From DATKWD01 sp963704815 (GTDB lineage: Bacteria; Actinomycetota; Acidimicrobiia; Acidimicrobiales; Salinilacustritrichaceae), in the NCBI GenBank assembly GCA_963704815.1, contig CAVPHU010000001.1:1240001-1304000 (forward strand): 64,000 nucleotides of DNA, read 5' to 3'. How positions within the stretch are numbered: the first letter of the stretch is position 1; each line of letters begins with the position of its first letter. A program made the position numbers and the translations under genes. Positions 1 through 6,625 of the stretch are shown in pieces. Under the pieces are notes generated by a model. It saw only the letters and a list, made by a program, of their open reading frames with translations. It did no database searches and was not told where the DNA came from.

Positions 1-85
1 CGAGCCGGAACGTGGAGGTCCCGACGAAGGACGCGGCGATCGCGAACACGATCGCAGCACCCACGACGACGAAGACGATCACCAC
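1..85 (-). CDS. Membrane-anchored protein, N-terminus only (partial)
   Basis: A minus-strand reading frame runs from a GTG at 85 off the left edge of the window. The visible 28 residues start M-V-I-V-F-V-V-V-G-A-A and are almost all hydrophobic, so this is a signal anchor or first membrane helix. A second in-frame GTG follows immediately, and the true start could be either one. The rest of the protein is outside the window and I do not assign a family. Confidence 0.4.
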   Translation of the reverse strand, partial: MVIVFVVVGAAIVFAIAASFVGTSTFRL

Positions 86-166
86 GGCCAAAACGCTACC
101 GACCCGGCCTCAGATGTGGCCGGGTCGGTCAGCACGAAGCACGGCGACGGTGCCGCCGGTTCGGGT

Positions 167-1282
167 TCAGATGCCGATGCGCTGAGCGAGCAGCTCGCGG
201 TGGTAGGTCGGGTCGCCGAACAGCAGTTCGGAGCTCTTGGCCCGCTTGAAGTACAGGTGGGCCGGGTGCTCCCAGGTGAAGCCGATGCCGCCGTGGATCT
301 GGATGTTCTCGGCCGACGCGTGGAAGTAGGCCTCCGAGCAGTACGCCTTGGCCAGGCTGGCGACGGACGGGAGTTCGTCGTTCATCTCGCTGGCGCACCA
401 GGCGGCGTAGTAGGCCGCCGACTTGGCCGACTCGACCTCGAGCAGCATGTCGGCGCACTTGTGCTTGATCGCCTGGAACGAGCCGATCGGACGGCCGAAC
501 TGCACCCGGTCCTTGGCGTATTGGACCGACATGTCGAGACACATCTGCGCGCCACCGACCTGCTCGGCCGCGAGCCCGACGGCCGCCAGGTCGAGCACGG
601 TGCTCAGGATGTCCCAGCCGCCGCCGTCGGTGCCGATGAGCGTGCCCGGCGTGTCGTCGAAGGTGAGCTTCGCCTGCTTGCGGGTCTGGTCCATCGTCGA
701 CAGCGGCGTGCGGGTGAGACCGGACGCATCGCCATCGACGGCGAACAGCGACGTGCCGGCATCGGTCTTGGCGGCGACGATGATCAGGTTGGCCACGTGG
801 CCGTCGATCACGAACATCTTGGTCCCGCTGATGGTGTGTCCGTCACCGCTGGCGATCGCCGTCGCGGTGATCCCGCTCTCGTCCCACTTGCCGTTCTCCT
901 CGGTGAAGGCGAGCGTGGCGATGGTCTCGCCGCTGGCGATCCCGGGCAGGTGGGCGGCCTTGGCGGCATCGTCGCCACTCTGCAGGATGGTGTTGCCGGC
1001 CAACACGACCGTGGAGAAGTAGGGCGCGCACAGCAGCGCCCGACCCATCTCCTCGAGCACCACGGTGAGCTCGATGTAGCTGTAGCCCGAGCCGCCGAAC
1101 TCCTCGGGGATGATGAGGCTCTGCAGGCCCATCTGCTCGGCCATCTGCGACCAGACGGCCTCGTCGTAGCCCTGCTCGGTCTCCATCTGCTCGCGCACGG
1201 CCGGCTCGGCCGACTTGTTCTCGAGGAACTGTCGCACGATGTTCCGGAGCTCTTCTTGTTCTTCACTGAAGGCAAAGTTCAT
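167..1282 (-). CDS. Acyl-CoA dehydrogenase (FadE-type)
   Basis: A 371-residue flavoprotein that would oxidise an acyl-CoA thioester to the 2-enoyl-CoA and pass electrons to ETF. It has the usual acyl-CoA dehydrogenase order: N-terminal helical domain (about 1-115), central beta domain (about 120-210) and C-terminal helical domain with DRVQFGRPIGSFQAIKH and IHGGIGFTWEH. The substrate is unknown; the TWEHPAHL ending is common in actinobacterial FadE enzymes acting on steroid or branched chains (family knowledge). The ATG at 1282 fits the conserved start MNFAFSEEQEELR and lies 7 nt after a TACGTT -10 box. It is divergent from the toxin-antitoxin pair. Confidence 0.9.
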   Translation of the reverse strand: MNFAFSEEQEELRNIVRQFLENKSAEPAVREQMETEQGYDEAVWSQMAEQMGLQSLIIPEEFGGSGYSYIELTVVLEEMGRALLCAPYFSTVVLAGNTILQSGDDAAKAAHLPGIASGETIATLAFTEENGKWDESGITATAIASGDGHTISGTKMFVIDGHVANLIIVAAKTDAGTSLFAVDGDASGLTRTPLSTMDQTRKQAKLTFDDTPGTLIGTDGGGWDILSTVLDLAAVGLAAEQVGGAQMCLDMSVQYAKDRVQFGRPIGSFQAIKHKCADMLLEVESAKSAAYYAAWCASEMNDELPSVASLAKAYCSEAYFHASAENIQIHGGIGFTWEHPAHLYFKRAKSSELLFGDPTYHRELLAQRIGI

Positions 1283-1289
1283 GCGGGGG

Positions 1290-1295
1290 AACGTA
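1290..1295 (-). promoter_or_regulatory. -10 box of leaderless promoter, acyl-CoA dehydrogenase
   Basis: TACGTT on the minus strand ends 7 nt before the ATG at 1282, so transcription should start at or next to the start codon. Confidence 0.5.
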
Positions 1296-1328
1296 GGCGA
1301 GGTCGCGCCGGCACCGAAACTCGCTCGC

Positions 1329-1345
1329 GTACACATGAGTACACT
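1329..1345 (+). promoter_or_regulatory. Promoter and putative operator of the toxin-antitoxin pair
   Basis: GTACAC occurs twice (1329-1334 and 1339-1344), exactly 10 bp apart and therefore on the same helical face. The second copy overlaps the -10 hexamer TACACT (1340-1345), which ends 6 nt before the GTG start at 1352. Autorepression by an antitoxin-toxin complex bound here is the usual arrangement in such modules, but binding is inferred. Confidence 0.5.
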
Positions 1346-1351
1346 GATGCC

Positions 1352-1633
1352 GTGCAGGAGGAGATCGGGATTCGCGAGGTCAGGGCCGACCTGGCCGCGG
1401 CGGTGCGGCGTGCCGGTGCCGGCGACCGGATCGTCATCACCATCGGTGGCCGGCCCGTGGCCACCCTCGGACCGCTCGCGCCGGCCGGCGGACCGCCGAC
1501 CCTCGCCGAGCTCGCCGCGGCCGGTCAGCTCGTGGCCCCGCGCCGCCACGACCGTCCTGCGGCCGACCTCGCCATCGACGTGCCGGTCGATGTCCGCCTC
1601 GATCGGGCCCTCGAGGAGCTCCGCGGGCGGTGA
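1352..1633 (+). CDS. VapB/Phd-like antitoxin
   Basis: A 93-residue protein starting at GTG 1352, the only plausible in-frame start near the -10 box. Residues 1-45 (IGIREVRADLAAAVRRAGAG, then R-I-V-I-T, then G-R-P-V-A-T-L-G-P-L) match the Phd/YefM-type DNA-binding fold of antitoxins. The C-terminal half, ending V-P-V-D-V-R-L-D-R-A-L-E-E-L-R, is the expected toxin-neutralising tail. It overlaps the toxin gene by 4 bp (GTGA), so the pair is translationally coupled. It probably represses its own promoter together with the toxin. Confidence 0.8.
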   Translation: MQEEIGIREVRADLAAAVRRAGAGDRIVITIGGRPVATLGPLAPAGGPPTLAELAAAGQLVAPRRHDRPAADLAIDVPVDVRLDRALEELRGR

Positions 1634-2043
1634 CGCTGTTCCTGGACACGTCGGCATGGATCCGTCGGTACGCCCACGACCGTGATCGCACCCTGGTCGT
1701 CGCGTCGATGACCGACGACCCGGACTGGTGCGCCTCAGCCCTCGCCCGGACCGAGACCCAGCTGGTCCTGCAGCGCCTCGCCACCAGCCCCGCCGGCGTC
1801 ACCGAGCTGTGGCGACGACTCCGCGACGACTGGGAAGCGGTCCACGTGATCCCCGTCGACGACCGCTGCCTGGCCCGGGCCACCGAGATCGGGGCTGAAT
1901 TCGGCGTCCGGACCGTCGATGCCATCCACCTCGCCGCAGCCGACCGCCTTCCGCCACCGGTCGACTTCCTCAGCTTGGACCGGCATCAACTCCCCGCAGC
2001 GGTGGGGTTGGGCCTCCGGGTGATCACCCCGACCGACCGCTGA
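1630..2043 (+). CDS. PIN-domain ribonuclease toxin (VapC family)
   Basis: A 137-residue PIN-domain protein. Acidic residues expected for Mg2+-dependent RNA cleavage are visible: D6 in LFLDTSAW, E41 in ARTETQ, D in RTVDAIHLAAA, and D in FLSLDRHQ. Family members cleave tRNA or rRNA at specific sites. It starts at a GTG overlapping the antitoxin stop codon, so the two form one operon. No defect is visible, so the toxin is predicted to be active when unbound. Its target cannot be read from the sequence. Confidence 0.85.
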   Translation: MTLFLDTSAWIRRYAHDRDRTLVVASMTDDPDWCASALARTETQLVLQRLATSPAGVTELWRRLRDDWEAVHVIPVDDRCLARATEIGAEFGVRTVDAIHLAAADRLPPPVDFLSLDRHQLPAAVGLGLRVITPTDR

Positions 2044-2065
2044 CCCACTTCCTTCTGACGGCGCC

Positions 2066-2071
2066 TAGGGT
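2066..2071 (+). promoter_or_regulatory. -10 box of leaderless promoter, MBL hydrolase
   Basis: TAGGGT ends 6 nt before the ATG at 2078. Confidence 0.5.
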
Positions 2072-2077
2072 TGATCC

Positions 2078-2686
2078 ATGGGAACGCTGCACTACGAAGA
2101 CCACCAGGCCGAGATCCACAAGGTGGTCGTCGGACCGATCGACAACAACGTCTTCGTGCTCCGCTGCAAGCAGACCGGCGATGCGGTGCTGCTCGATGCC
2201 GCCAACGAGCACGACCGGCTCCTCGAGCTCTGCGAAACGCTCGGGGTACGTGAGGTGATCGAGACCCACGGCCACTGGGACCACATCCAGGCCGTCCCTC
2301 AGCTCCGCGACGCCGGGTACTCGGTGCGGGTCACGGCCGAGGACGCCGCCATGCTGCCGTCCTACGACGAGATCCTCGAGGACGAGTCGGTCATCGACGT
2401 CGGCCGGCTCCGCCTCCACACGATCCACACACCTGGGCACACCCCCGGCTCGATGTGCTTCGAGGTCGAGGGGTCGCCGGTGGTGTTCTCGGGCGACACC
2501 CTGTTCCCGGGGGGACCCGGTGCAACCGGCTACGAGGGCGGCGACTTCGAAGCCATCATCACCTCCATCGACCGCAGGCTGTTCACGCTCGATCCGACGA
2601 CGATCGTGCTTCCCGGACACGGCGACGACACGACCATCGGCGCCGAGCGGCCGAGTCTCGACGCATGGGTCGCCCGAGGCTGGTGA
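2078..2686 (+). CDS. MBL-fold metallo-hydrolase (glyoxalase II-like)
   Basis: A 202-residue metallo-beta-lactamase-fold hydrolase. The dinuclear metal site is complete: HGHWDH near residue 64, the histidine in TPGHTPGS, the aspartate in SGDTLFPGGPG, and the histidine in LPGHGDDTTIG. This set is typical of glyoxalase II-like thioesterases (family knowledge), which hydrolyse thioesters such as S-lactoylglutathione or actinobacterial equivalents. The substrate here is unknown. It begins at an ATG 6 nt downstream of its -10 box, and its stop overlaps the next start by 4 bp, so the two are co-transcribed. Confidence 0.88.
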   Translation: MGTLHYEDHQAEIHKVVVGPIDNNVFVLRCKQTGDAVLLDAANEHDRLLELCETLGVREVIETHGHWDHIQAVPQLRDAGYSVRVTAEDAAMLPSYDEILEDESVIDVGRLRLHTIHTPGHTPGSMCFEVEGSPVVFSGDTLFPGGPGATGYEGGDFEAIITSIDRRLFTLDPTTIVLPGHGDDTTIGAERPSLDAWVARGW

Positions 2687-3078
2687 CCGACGCCCCGCTG
2701 CGCTACGACCGGCGCCCGACCGACGACACCCCCGTCCACACCGCCGACCTTCCTCCGACCCCGGTCCGAGACCGCAACATCCCGGCCACCGCGTGGATCG
2801 AAGCGCCGGATGCCCTGCTCGCACTCGGTGCCGACCTCACCGACCGCCCCACGGCCGAGTACAAGCGGAGGATCGGCCCGTGGTTGTTGTGGCGGGCCGG
2901 CCCAGCCACCAAGGCCGACGCCCGCTACTTCGCCTGTGCCGCTGACGACCCCAGCTGCCAGTTCGTGTTCACCCTCGGACCCGACGGAGCCGGCCACGGA
3001 ACCGGGCCTTCGGGCCGCGACCACGACCGCTTCCGCGACTGGAAGATCGACCTCAAGGCGAACCCGCCGCCCCCGTGA
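2683..3078 (+). CDS. Hypothetical protein
   Basis: A 131-residue protein that I do not recognise. It is rich in Pro, Asp and Arg, has no membrane segment or signal peptide, and has two cysteines in F-A-C-A-A-D-D-P-S-C. A central conserved-looking stretch contains R-I-G-P-W-L-L-W-R-A-G-P. The chosen GTG start at 2683 overlaps the stop of the MBL gene (GTGA), suggesting translational coupling. An in-frame ATG at 2665 would add six residues. It lies just upstream of the sufC-S-U promoter. Confidence 0.6.
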   Translation: MTDAPLRYDRRPTDDTPVHTADLPPTPVRDRNIPATAWIEAPDALLALGADLTDRPTAEYKRRIGPWLLWRAGPATKADARYFACAADDPSCQFVFTLGPDGAGHGTGPSGRDHDRFRDWKIDLKANPPPP

Positions 3079-3083
3079 ATATC

Positions 3084-3099
3084 CACTATCGACGTAGTG
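3084..3099. promoter_or_regulatory. Putative Suf operator, site A
   Basis: CACTA-TCGACG-TAGTG is an inverted repeat with 5-bp arms centred about 42 bp upstream of the predicted sufC transcription start, overlapping the -35 region. Its core ACTATCGACGTAG (3085-3097) matches a minus-strand site upstream of sufB (13712-13724) at 12 of 13 positions. A shared Fe-S-responsive regulator is inferred; no regulator gene is in the window. Confidence 0.5.
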
Positions 3100-3120
3100 C
3101 TAATCCCCGATCGGCTCGCC

Positions 3121-3126
3121 TACACT
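3121..3126 (+). promoter_or_regulatory. -10 box of leaderless promoter, sufC-sufS
   Basis: TACACT ends 7 nt before the ATG at 3134, placing the transcription start at the start codon. Confidence 0.55.
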
Positions 3127-3133
3127 TGGCCCG

Positions 3134-3880
3134 ATGACCGTGCCGCTCTTCGAGATCCGTGACCTCCACGTCTCAGCCGGAGACGAACCGATCCTGCGAG
3201 GGGTCGACCTGACCGTCGGAGCCGGCGAGGTCCATGCCCTCATGGGACCCAACGGCTCGGGGAAGTCGACGCTCGCCTCGACGCTGCTCGGAAACCCCGA
3301 CTTCGAGGTCACCCGGGGCCAGATCCTCTTCAAGGGCGACGACATCACTTCCTGGGACGTCGATGTCCGTGGCAAGGCCGGGCTGTTCCTGGCGTTTCAG
3401 TACCCGCAGGCGATCGCCGGGGTCTCGGTCATCAACTTCCTCCGCCAGGCGCTGTCGGAGCGCAAGGGCACCGACCTCTCGGTCCTCGAGCTCCGGCGCA
3501 CGATCATGGAGTGGATGGACCGCCTCGACATGGATCCTGCCTTCGCCGATCGCTATCTCAACGAGGGGTTCTCGGGTGGCGAGAAGAAGCGCAACGAGAT
3601 TCTCCAGATGGCCGTGCTCGAGCCCGAGATGGCCGTGCTCGACGAGACCGATTCGGGCCTCGACATCGATGCACTGAAGGTCGTGGCCCGAGGTGTCCAA
3701 GAGGTGCGCGACGACCGGCCCGAGATGGGCGTCCTCGCCATCACCCACTACCAGCGACTGCTCGACCACCTCAGGCCCGACCACGTGCACATCATCGTCG
3801 ACGGCCGCATCGTCGAGTCCGGGGGCATGGAGGTGGCCGCTCGCCTCGAGCGCCAGGGCTACGACTCGGTGAAACCATGA
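3134..3880 (+). CDS. sufC: SufC-type ABC ATPase (copy 1)
   Basis: A 248-residue ATPase of the Suf Fe-S assembly scaffold, which normally binds SufB and SufD and drives their conformational change. It has Walker A (GPNGSGKST, about residue 39), the SufC-specific signature FSGGEKKRNE, Walker B (MAVLDETDSGLD) and the H-loop (AITHYQR). The LDETDSGLD wording separates it from transporter ATPases. It overlaps sufS by 4 bp. A second SufC is encoded at 8820-9626 in the sufB-sufD cluster, so this copy is either redundant or specialised for work with SufS and SufU. Confidence 0.9.
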   Translation: MTVPLFEIRDLHVSAGDEPILRGVDLTVGAGEVHALMGPNGSGKSTLASTLLGNPDFEVTRGQILFKGDDITSWDVDVRGKAGLFLAFQYPQAIAGVSVINFLRQALSERKGTDLSVLELRRTIMEWMDRLDMDPAFADRYLNEGFSGGEKKRNEILQMAVLEPEMAVLDETDSGLDIDALKVVARGVQEVRDDRPEMGVLAITHYQRLLDHLRPDHVHIIVDGRIVESGGMEVAARLERQGYDSVKP

Positions 3881-5109
3881 GCCTCGACGTCCAGACCGTC
3901 CGCAAGGACTTCCCGATTCTCGGGCGCGAGGTGCGCGGCAAGCGCCTCGTCTACCTCGACAGCGCCAACACGTCTCAGAAGCCCCAACCGGTGCTCGATG
4001 CCATCGCCCACTACTACGAGCACTCCAACGCCAACGTGCACCGGGGGACCTACCTCATCGCCGAGGAGGCGACTGCGGCGCTCGAAGGGGCGCGTGGCAA
4101 GGTCGCCGAGTTCATCGGTGCTCGATCGAGCCGCGAGGTCGTGTTCACCAAGAACGCCACCGAGGCGCTCAACCTCGTCGCCAAGGCGTGGGGCCGGGCG
4201 AACCTCGAAGCCGGAGACGTGGTGGTCCTCACCGACTTCGAGCACCACGCCAACATCGTGCCGTGGCATCAGCTCCACGACGAGATCGGGATCGAGCTGC
4301 GCTGGATTCCGGTCCGCCCCGACGGTCACCTCGACCTCACCGACCTCGACCGCGTGCTCGACGGGGCCAAGGTCCTCAGCTTCGCGGCGATGTCGAACGT
4401 GCTGGGCACCCTGACCCCGGTCGAGACCATGGTCACCGCAGCCCACGACGCCGGCGCCATCGCCATCATCGACGCCAGCCAGTTCGTTCCGCACTGCCCC
4501 ACCGACGTCCAGCAGTGGAACGCCGACTTCGCCGTCTTCACCGGGCACAAGATGTGTGGGCCCACCGGCATCGGCGTGCTCTGGGGAGACGAAGCCGTGC
4601 TCGAGGAGACCCCGCCGTTCCTGACCGGCGGCGAGATGATCCTCAACGTCACCAAGACCGGGTTCACCACCAACGAGCTGCCGTGGAAGTTCGAGGCCGG
4701 CACCCCGCCCATCGCCCAGGCCGTCGGCCTCGGGGCCGCGGTCGACTACCTCACCGATCTGGGCATGGCGGCAGTCCGCGAGCACGAGATCGAGCTCACG
4801 GACTATGCGCTGCGCACCCTCGGCGAACGGTTCGGCGAGCGGCTCACCATCCACGGCCCGTCGGCCGCGACCGAACGCGGTGGCGTGCTCTCCTTCGAGT
4901 TCGAGGGCATCCACCCCCACGACCTGACCCAGGTGTTCGACGAGCACGGCGTGTGCGTCCGTGCCGGCCACCACTGTGCCAAGCCCCTCATGCGCGTGCT
5001 GGGCGTGGCGGCCACGGCCCGAGCCTCGCTGTTCGTGCACAACGACACCGACGACGTGGACGCGCTGGCCGACGCCATCGCCGCCGCGGCCGACTTCTTC
5101 GCGTTCTGA
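3877..5109 (+). CDS. sufS: Cysteine desulfurase SufS
   Basis: A 410-residue PLP enzyme that removes sulfur from L-cysteine as a persulfide for Fe-S cluster assembly. The PLP lysine is in FTGHKMCGPTG, and the active-site cysteine in VRAGHHCAKPLM, the group II (SufS/CsdA) form. VHRGTYLIAEEAT and NATEALNLVA are also typical. It starts at the ATG overlapping the sufC stop, and is followed 36 bp later by sufU, the sulfur acceptor used by Gram-positive SufS. Confidence 0.95.
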   Translation: MSLDVQTVRKDFPILGREVRGKRLVYLDSANTSQKPQPVLDAIAHYYEHSNANVHRGTYLIAEEATAALEGARGKVAEFIGARSSREVVFTKNATEALNLVAKAWGRANLEAGDVVVLTDFEHHANIVPWHQLHDEIGIELRWIPVRPDGHLDLTDLDRVLDGAKVLSFAAMSNVLGTLTPVETMVTAAHDAGAIAIIDASQFVPHCPTDVQQWNADFAVFTGHKMCGPTGIGVLWGDEAVLEETPPFLTGGEMILNVTKTGFTTNELPWKFEAGTPPIAQAVGLGAAVDYLTDLGMAAVREHEIELTDYALRTLGERFGERLTIHGPSAATERGGVLSFEFEGIHPHDLTQVFDEHGVCVRAGHHCAKPLMRVLGVAATARASLFVHNDTDDVDALADAIAAAADFFAF

Positions 5110-5132
5110 CCCTCCGAACCAGCCAGCCTTCC

Positions 5133-5138
5133 TAGGAT
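5133..5138 (+). promoter_or_regulatory. -10 box of leaderless promoter, sufU
   Basis: TAGGAT ends 7 nt before the ATG at 5146. It gives sufU an initiation point of its own in addition to read-through from sufS. Confidence 0.45.
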
Positions 5139-5145
5139 CCCCTCG

Positions 5146-5616
5146 ATGCCCGGCCTCGAAGACCTCTATCGCGAGATCATCCTCGACCACTACCGGAACC
5201 CTCGGAACCGCGGCGAGCTCGAAGTACCGCCCGCCCATCGGGTCGAGGGGTTCAACCCGTTGTGCGGCGACGAGATCGTCATCTACGTCTCGGTTCGCGA
5301 CGGCGTCGTCGACGACATCGCCATCGGCGGGCAGGGCTGCTCGATCAGCCAGTCCTCGGCGTCGATGATGTCGTCAGCGGTGAAGGGACGCACGGTCGCC
5401 GAGATCGCCGACCTGACCCGGTCGTTCAAGGCCATGATGTCGATCCACGAGTCGCAGCTGGACGGCGACGCCTCGGCCGACGAGACCCCGATCGAGTCGG
5501 CCGAGCTCGGCGATCTCGAAGCGCTGCGGGGCGTCGTGAAGTTCCCCGTTCGCATCAAGTGCGCAACCTTGTCGTGGAACACCTTGGCCGAGGCCATCGC
5601 CGAAGCGACCGGCTGA
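5146..5616 (+). CDS. sufU: SufU zinc-dependent sulfurtransferase
   Basis: A 156-residue IscU/NifU-fold protein. In actinobacteria and Bacillus, SufU binds zinc and takes persulfide sulfur from SufS for delivery to SufBCD. The three cysteines are visible in FNPLCGDEI, GGQGCSISQSSASMM and RIKCATLSW, and the zinc-binding aspartate in CGDE. The insertion between the second and third cysteine regions (about residues 90-125) is characteristic of SufU as opposed to IscU. Length and context fit well. No sufT/MIP18 gene follows, unlike many actinobacterial suf operons. Confidence 0.93.
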   Translation: MPGLEDLYREIILDHYRNPRNRGELEVPPAHRVEGFNPLCGDEIVIYVSVRDGVVDDIAIGGQGCSISQSSASMMSSAVKGRTVAEIADLTRSFKAMMSIHESQLDGDASADETPIESAELGDLEALRGVVKFPVRIKCATLSWNTLAEAIAEATG

Positions 5617-5639
5617 GCGCACGGCGCCCGCCGAACCTC

Positions 5640-5673
5640 TACGGTGCGCAGCGTTCGTAATCCTCGCAAGGAG
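5640..5673 (+). promoter_or_regulatory. Promoter and Shine-Dalgarno of the FMN reductase gene
   Basis: A TACGGT -10 box (5640-5645) lies 34 nt before the ATG at 5680, and a strong AAGGAG (5668-5673) sits 6 nt before that ATG. This is one of the few clearly leadered genes in the window. Confidence 0.5.
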
Positions 5674-5679
5674 ACAACG

Positions 5680-6231
5680 ATGAAGTTGATGGTGATCTCG
5701 GCAATGGCTCGCGAGAGTTCGAGCTGCTACATCCTGGCCCGGCAGATCGAGGAGATCTGCAGCAAGCACGGCGTCGAGGTCGACTTCGTGACCCCGGCCG
5801 ACCCGAAGCTGCCGGTGAACGACGGCGACATCGACTGGGGCGATCCGACGATCGTCGCCTGGCAGGAACGCATCGCCACCATCCACGCTCACATCTGGGT
5901 CTCGCCCGAGTACCACTCGGCCATGACCGGCGGCCTCAAGAACATGTTCGACTACCTGACCAAGGCGCCGATGCGCGACGACGTGGTGGGCCTCGCCGCC
6001 CTGGCCGGCGGCGGCATGGCGGCGCTCAACACGCTCAACGGGATGACGACCGTGGCCCGCTCGCTGGGCGCCTGGGTGGCCCCGCAGCTCACGGCGCTGA
6101 ACTCCGACGACGTGAAGGCCGGCCTCGACGAGCGATCGTTGAAGCGGCTCGAGAGCATGTGCGTGACCGTCATCGACGCCGCTCGACGGCTGTCGGTCGA
6201 AGACCCCACCGACGAGATCCCGATCGATTGA
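5680..6231 (+). CDS. NAD(P)H-dependent FMN reductase family protein
   Basis: A 183-residue flavodoxin-fold protein. The N-terminal beta strand and phosphate loop (M-V-I-S-A-M-A-R-E-S-S-S) and the central VSPEYHSAMTGGLKNMFDYL motif are hallmarks of the NADPH-dependent FMN/azoreductase family, which uses bound FMN to reduce quinones, azo dyes, chromate or other flavins. The physiological substrate is unknown. It has its own promoter and a good ribosome binding site, so it may not belong to the suf operon despite lying 63 bp after sufU. Confidence 0.85.
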   Translation: MKLMVISAMARESSSCYILARQIEEICSKHGVEVDFVTPADPKLPVNDGDIDWGDPTIVAWQERIATIHAHIWVSPEYHSAMTGGLKNMFDYLTKAPMRDDVVGLAALAGGGMAALNTLNGMTTVARSLGAWVAPQLTALNSDDVKAGLDERSLKRLESMCVTVIDAARRLSVEDPTDEIPID

Positions 6232-6321
6232 GCTGCGCAGACACGGCCAAGCGTCGCAGCTCCCCGCAACTCCCGCTCTTGCCGCTCCTTCGTCGCGGCG
6301 GACCGCTCGGGCCCAGGCATC

Positions 6322-6612
6322 TCAGCCCTCGCCGAGGGCGTGGTTGATCTTGGCGGCGAGCTCGAAGTCGAGCTCGCTCAGGCCATCGACGTCATGGGTG
6401 CTCAGATCGATCACCACCCGCCGGTAGACGTTGGTCCATTCGGGGTGGTGGTCCATCGCTTCCGCGAGCAGCGCGACCATCGACATGAACCCGAAGGCAT
6501 CGACGAAGCCGTCGAACTCGAGCTCGCGATGGAGCTTGCCGTGGGCCAGTCCCCATCCGGGAACGTCGGCCAGTCGGACCTCGGCTTCGTCGTGAGCGAT
6601 TCTGGTGGGCAC
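6322..6612 (-). CDS. 4a-hydroxytetrahydrobiopterin dehydratase-like protein
   Basis: A 96-residue pterin-4a-carbinolamine dehydratase homologue, the usual family length. The signature region is present: MDHHPEWTNVYRRV with the catalytic paired histidines, then VDGLSELDFELAAKIN. In its classical role it recycles the pterin cofactor of aromatic amino acid hydroxylases; many bacteria carry it for unclear or moonlighting purposes. GTG 6612 is the only start giving the standard length; the longer frame upstream has no conserved residues. It is convergent with the FMN reductase gene. Confidence 0.82.
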   Translation of the reverse strand: MPTRIAHDEAEVRLADVPGWGLAHGKLHRELEFDGFVDAFGFMSMVALLAEAMDHHPEWTNVYRRVVIDLSTHDVDGLSELDFELAAKINHALGEG

Positions 6613-6625
6613 TGCGCGCAGTCTT

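Noticed and set aside
116..1351. Long plus-strand open frame antisense to the acyl-CoA dehydrogenase
   Set aside because: It is a GC-rich mirror frame with no domain. Only its last 93 codons (from GTG 1352) are a real gene.
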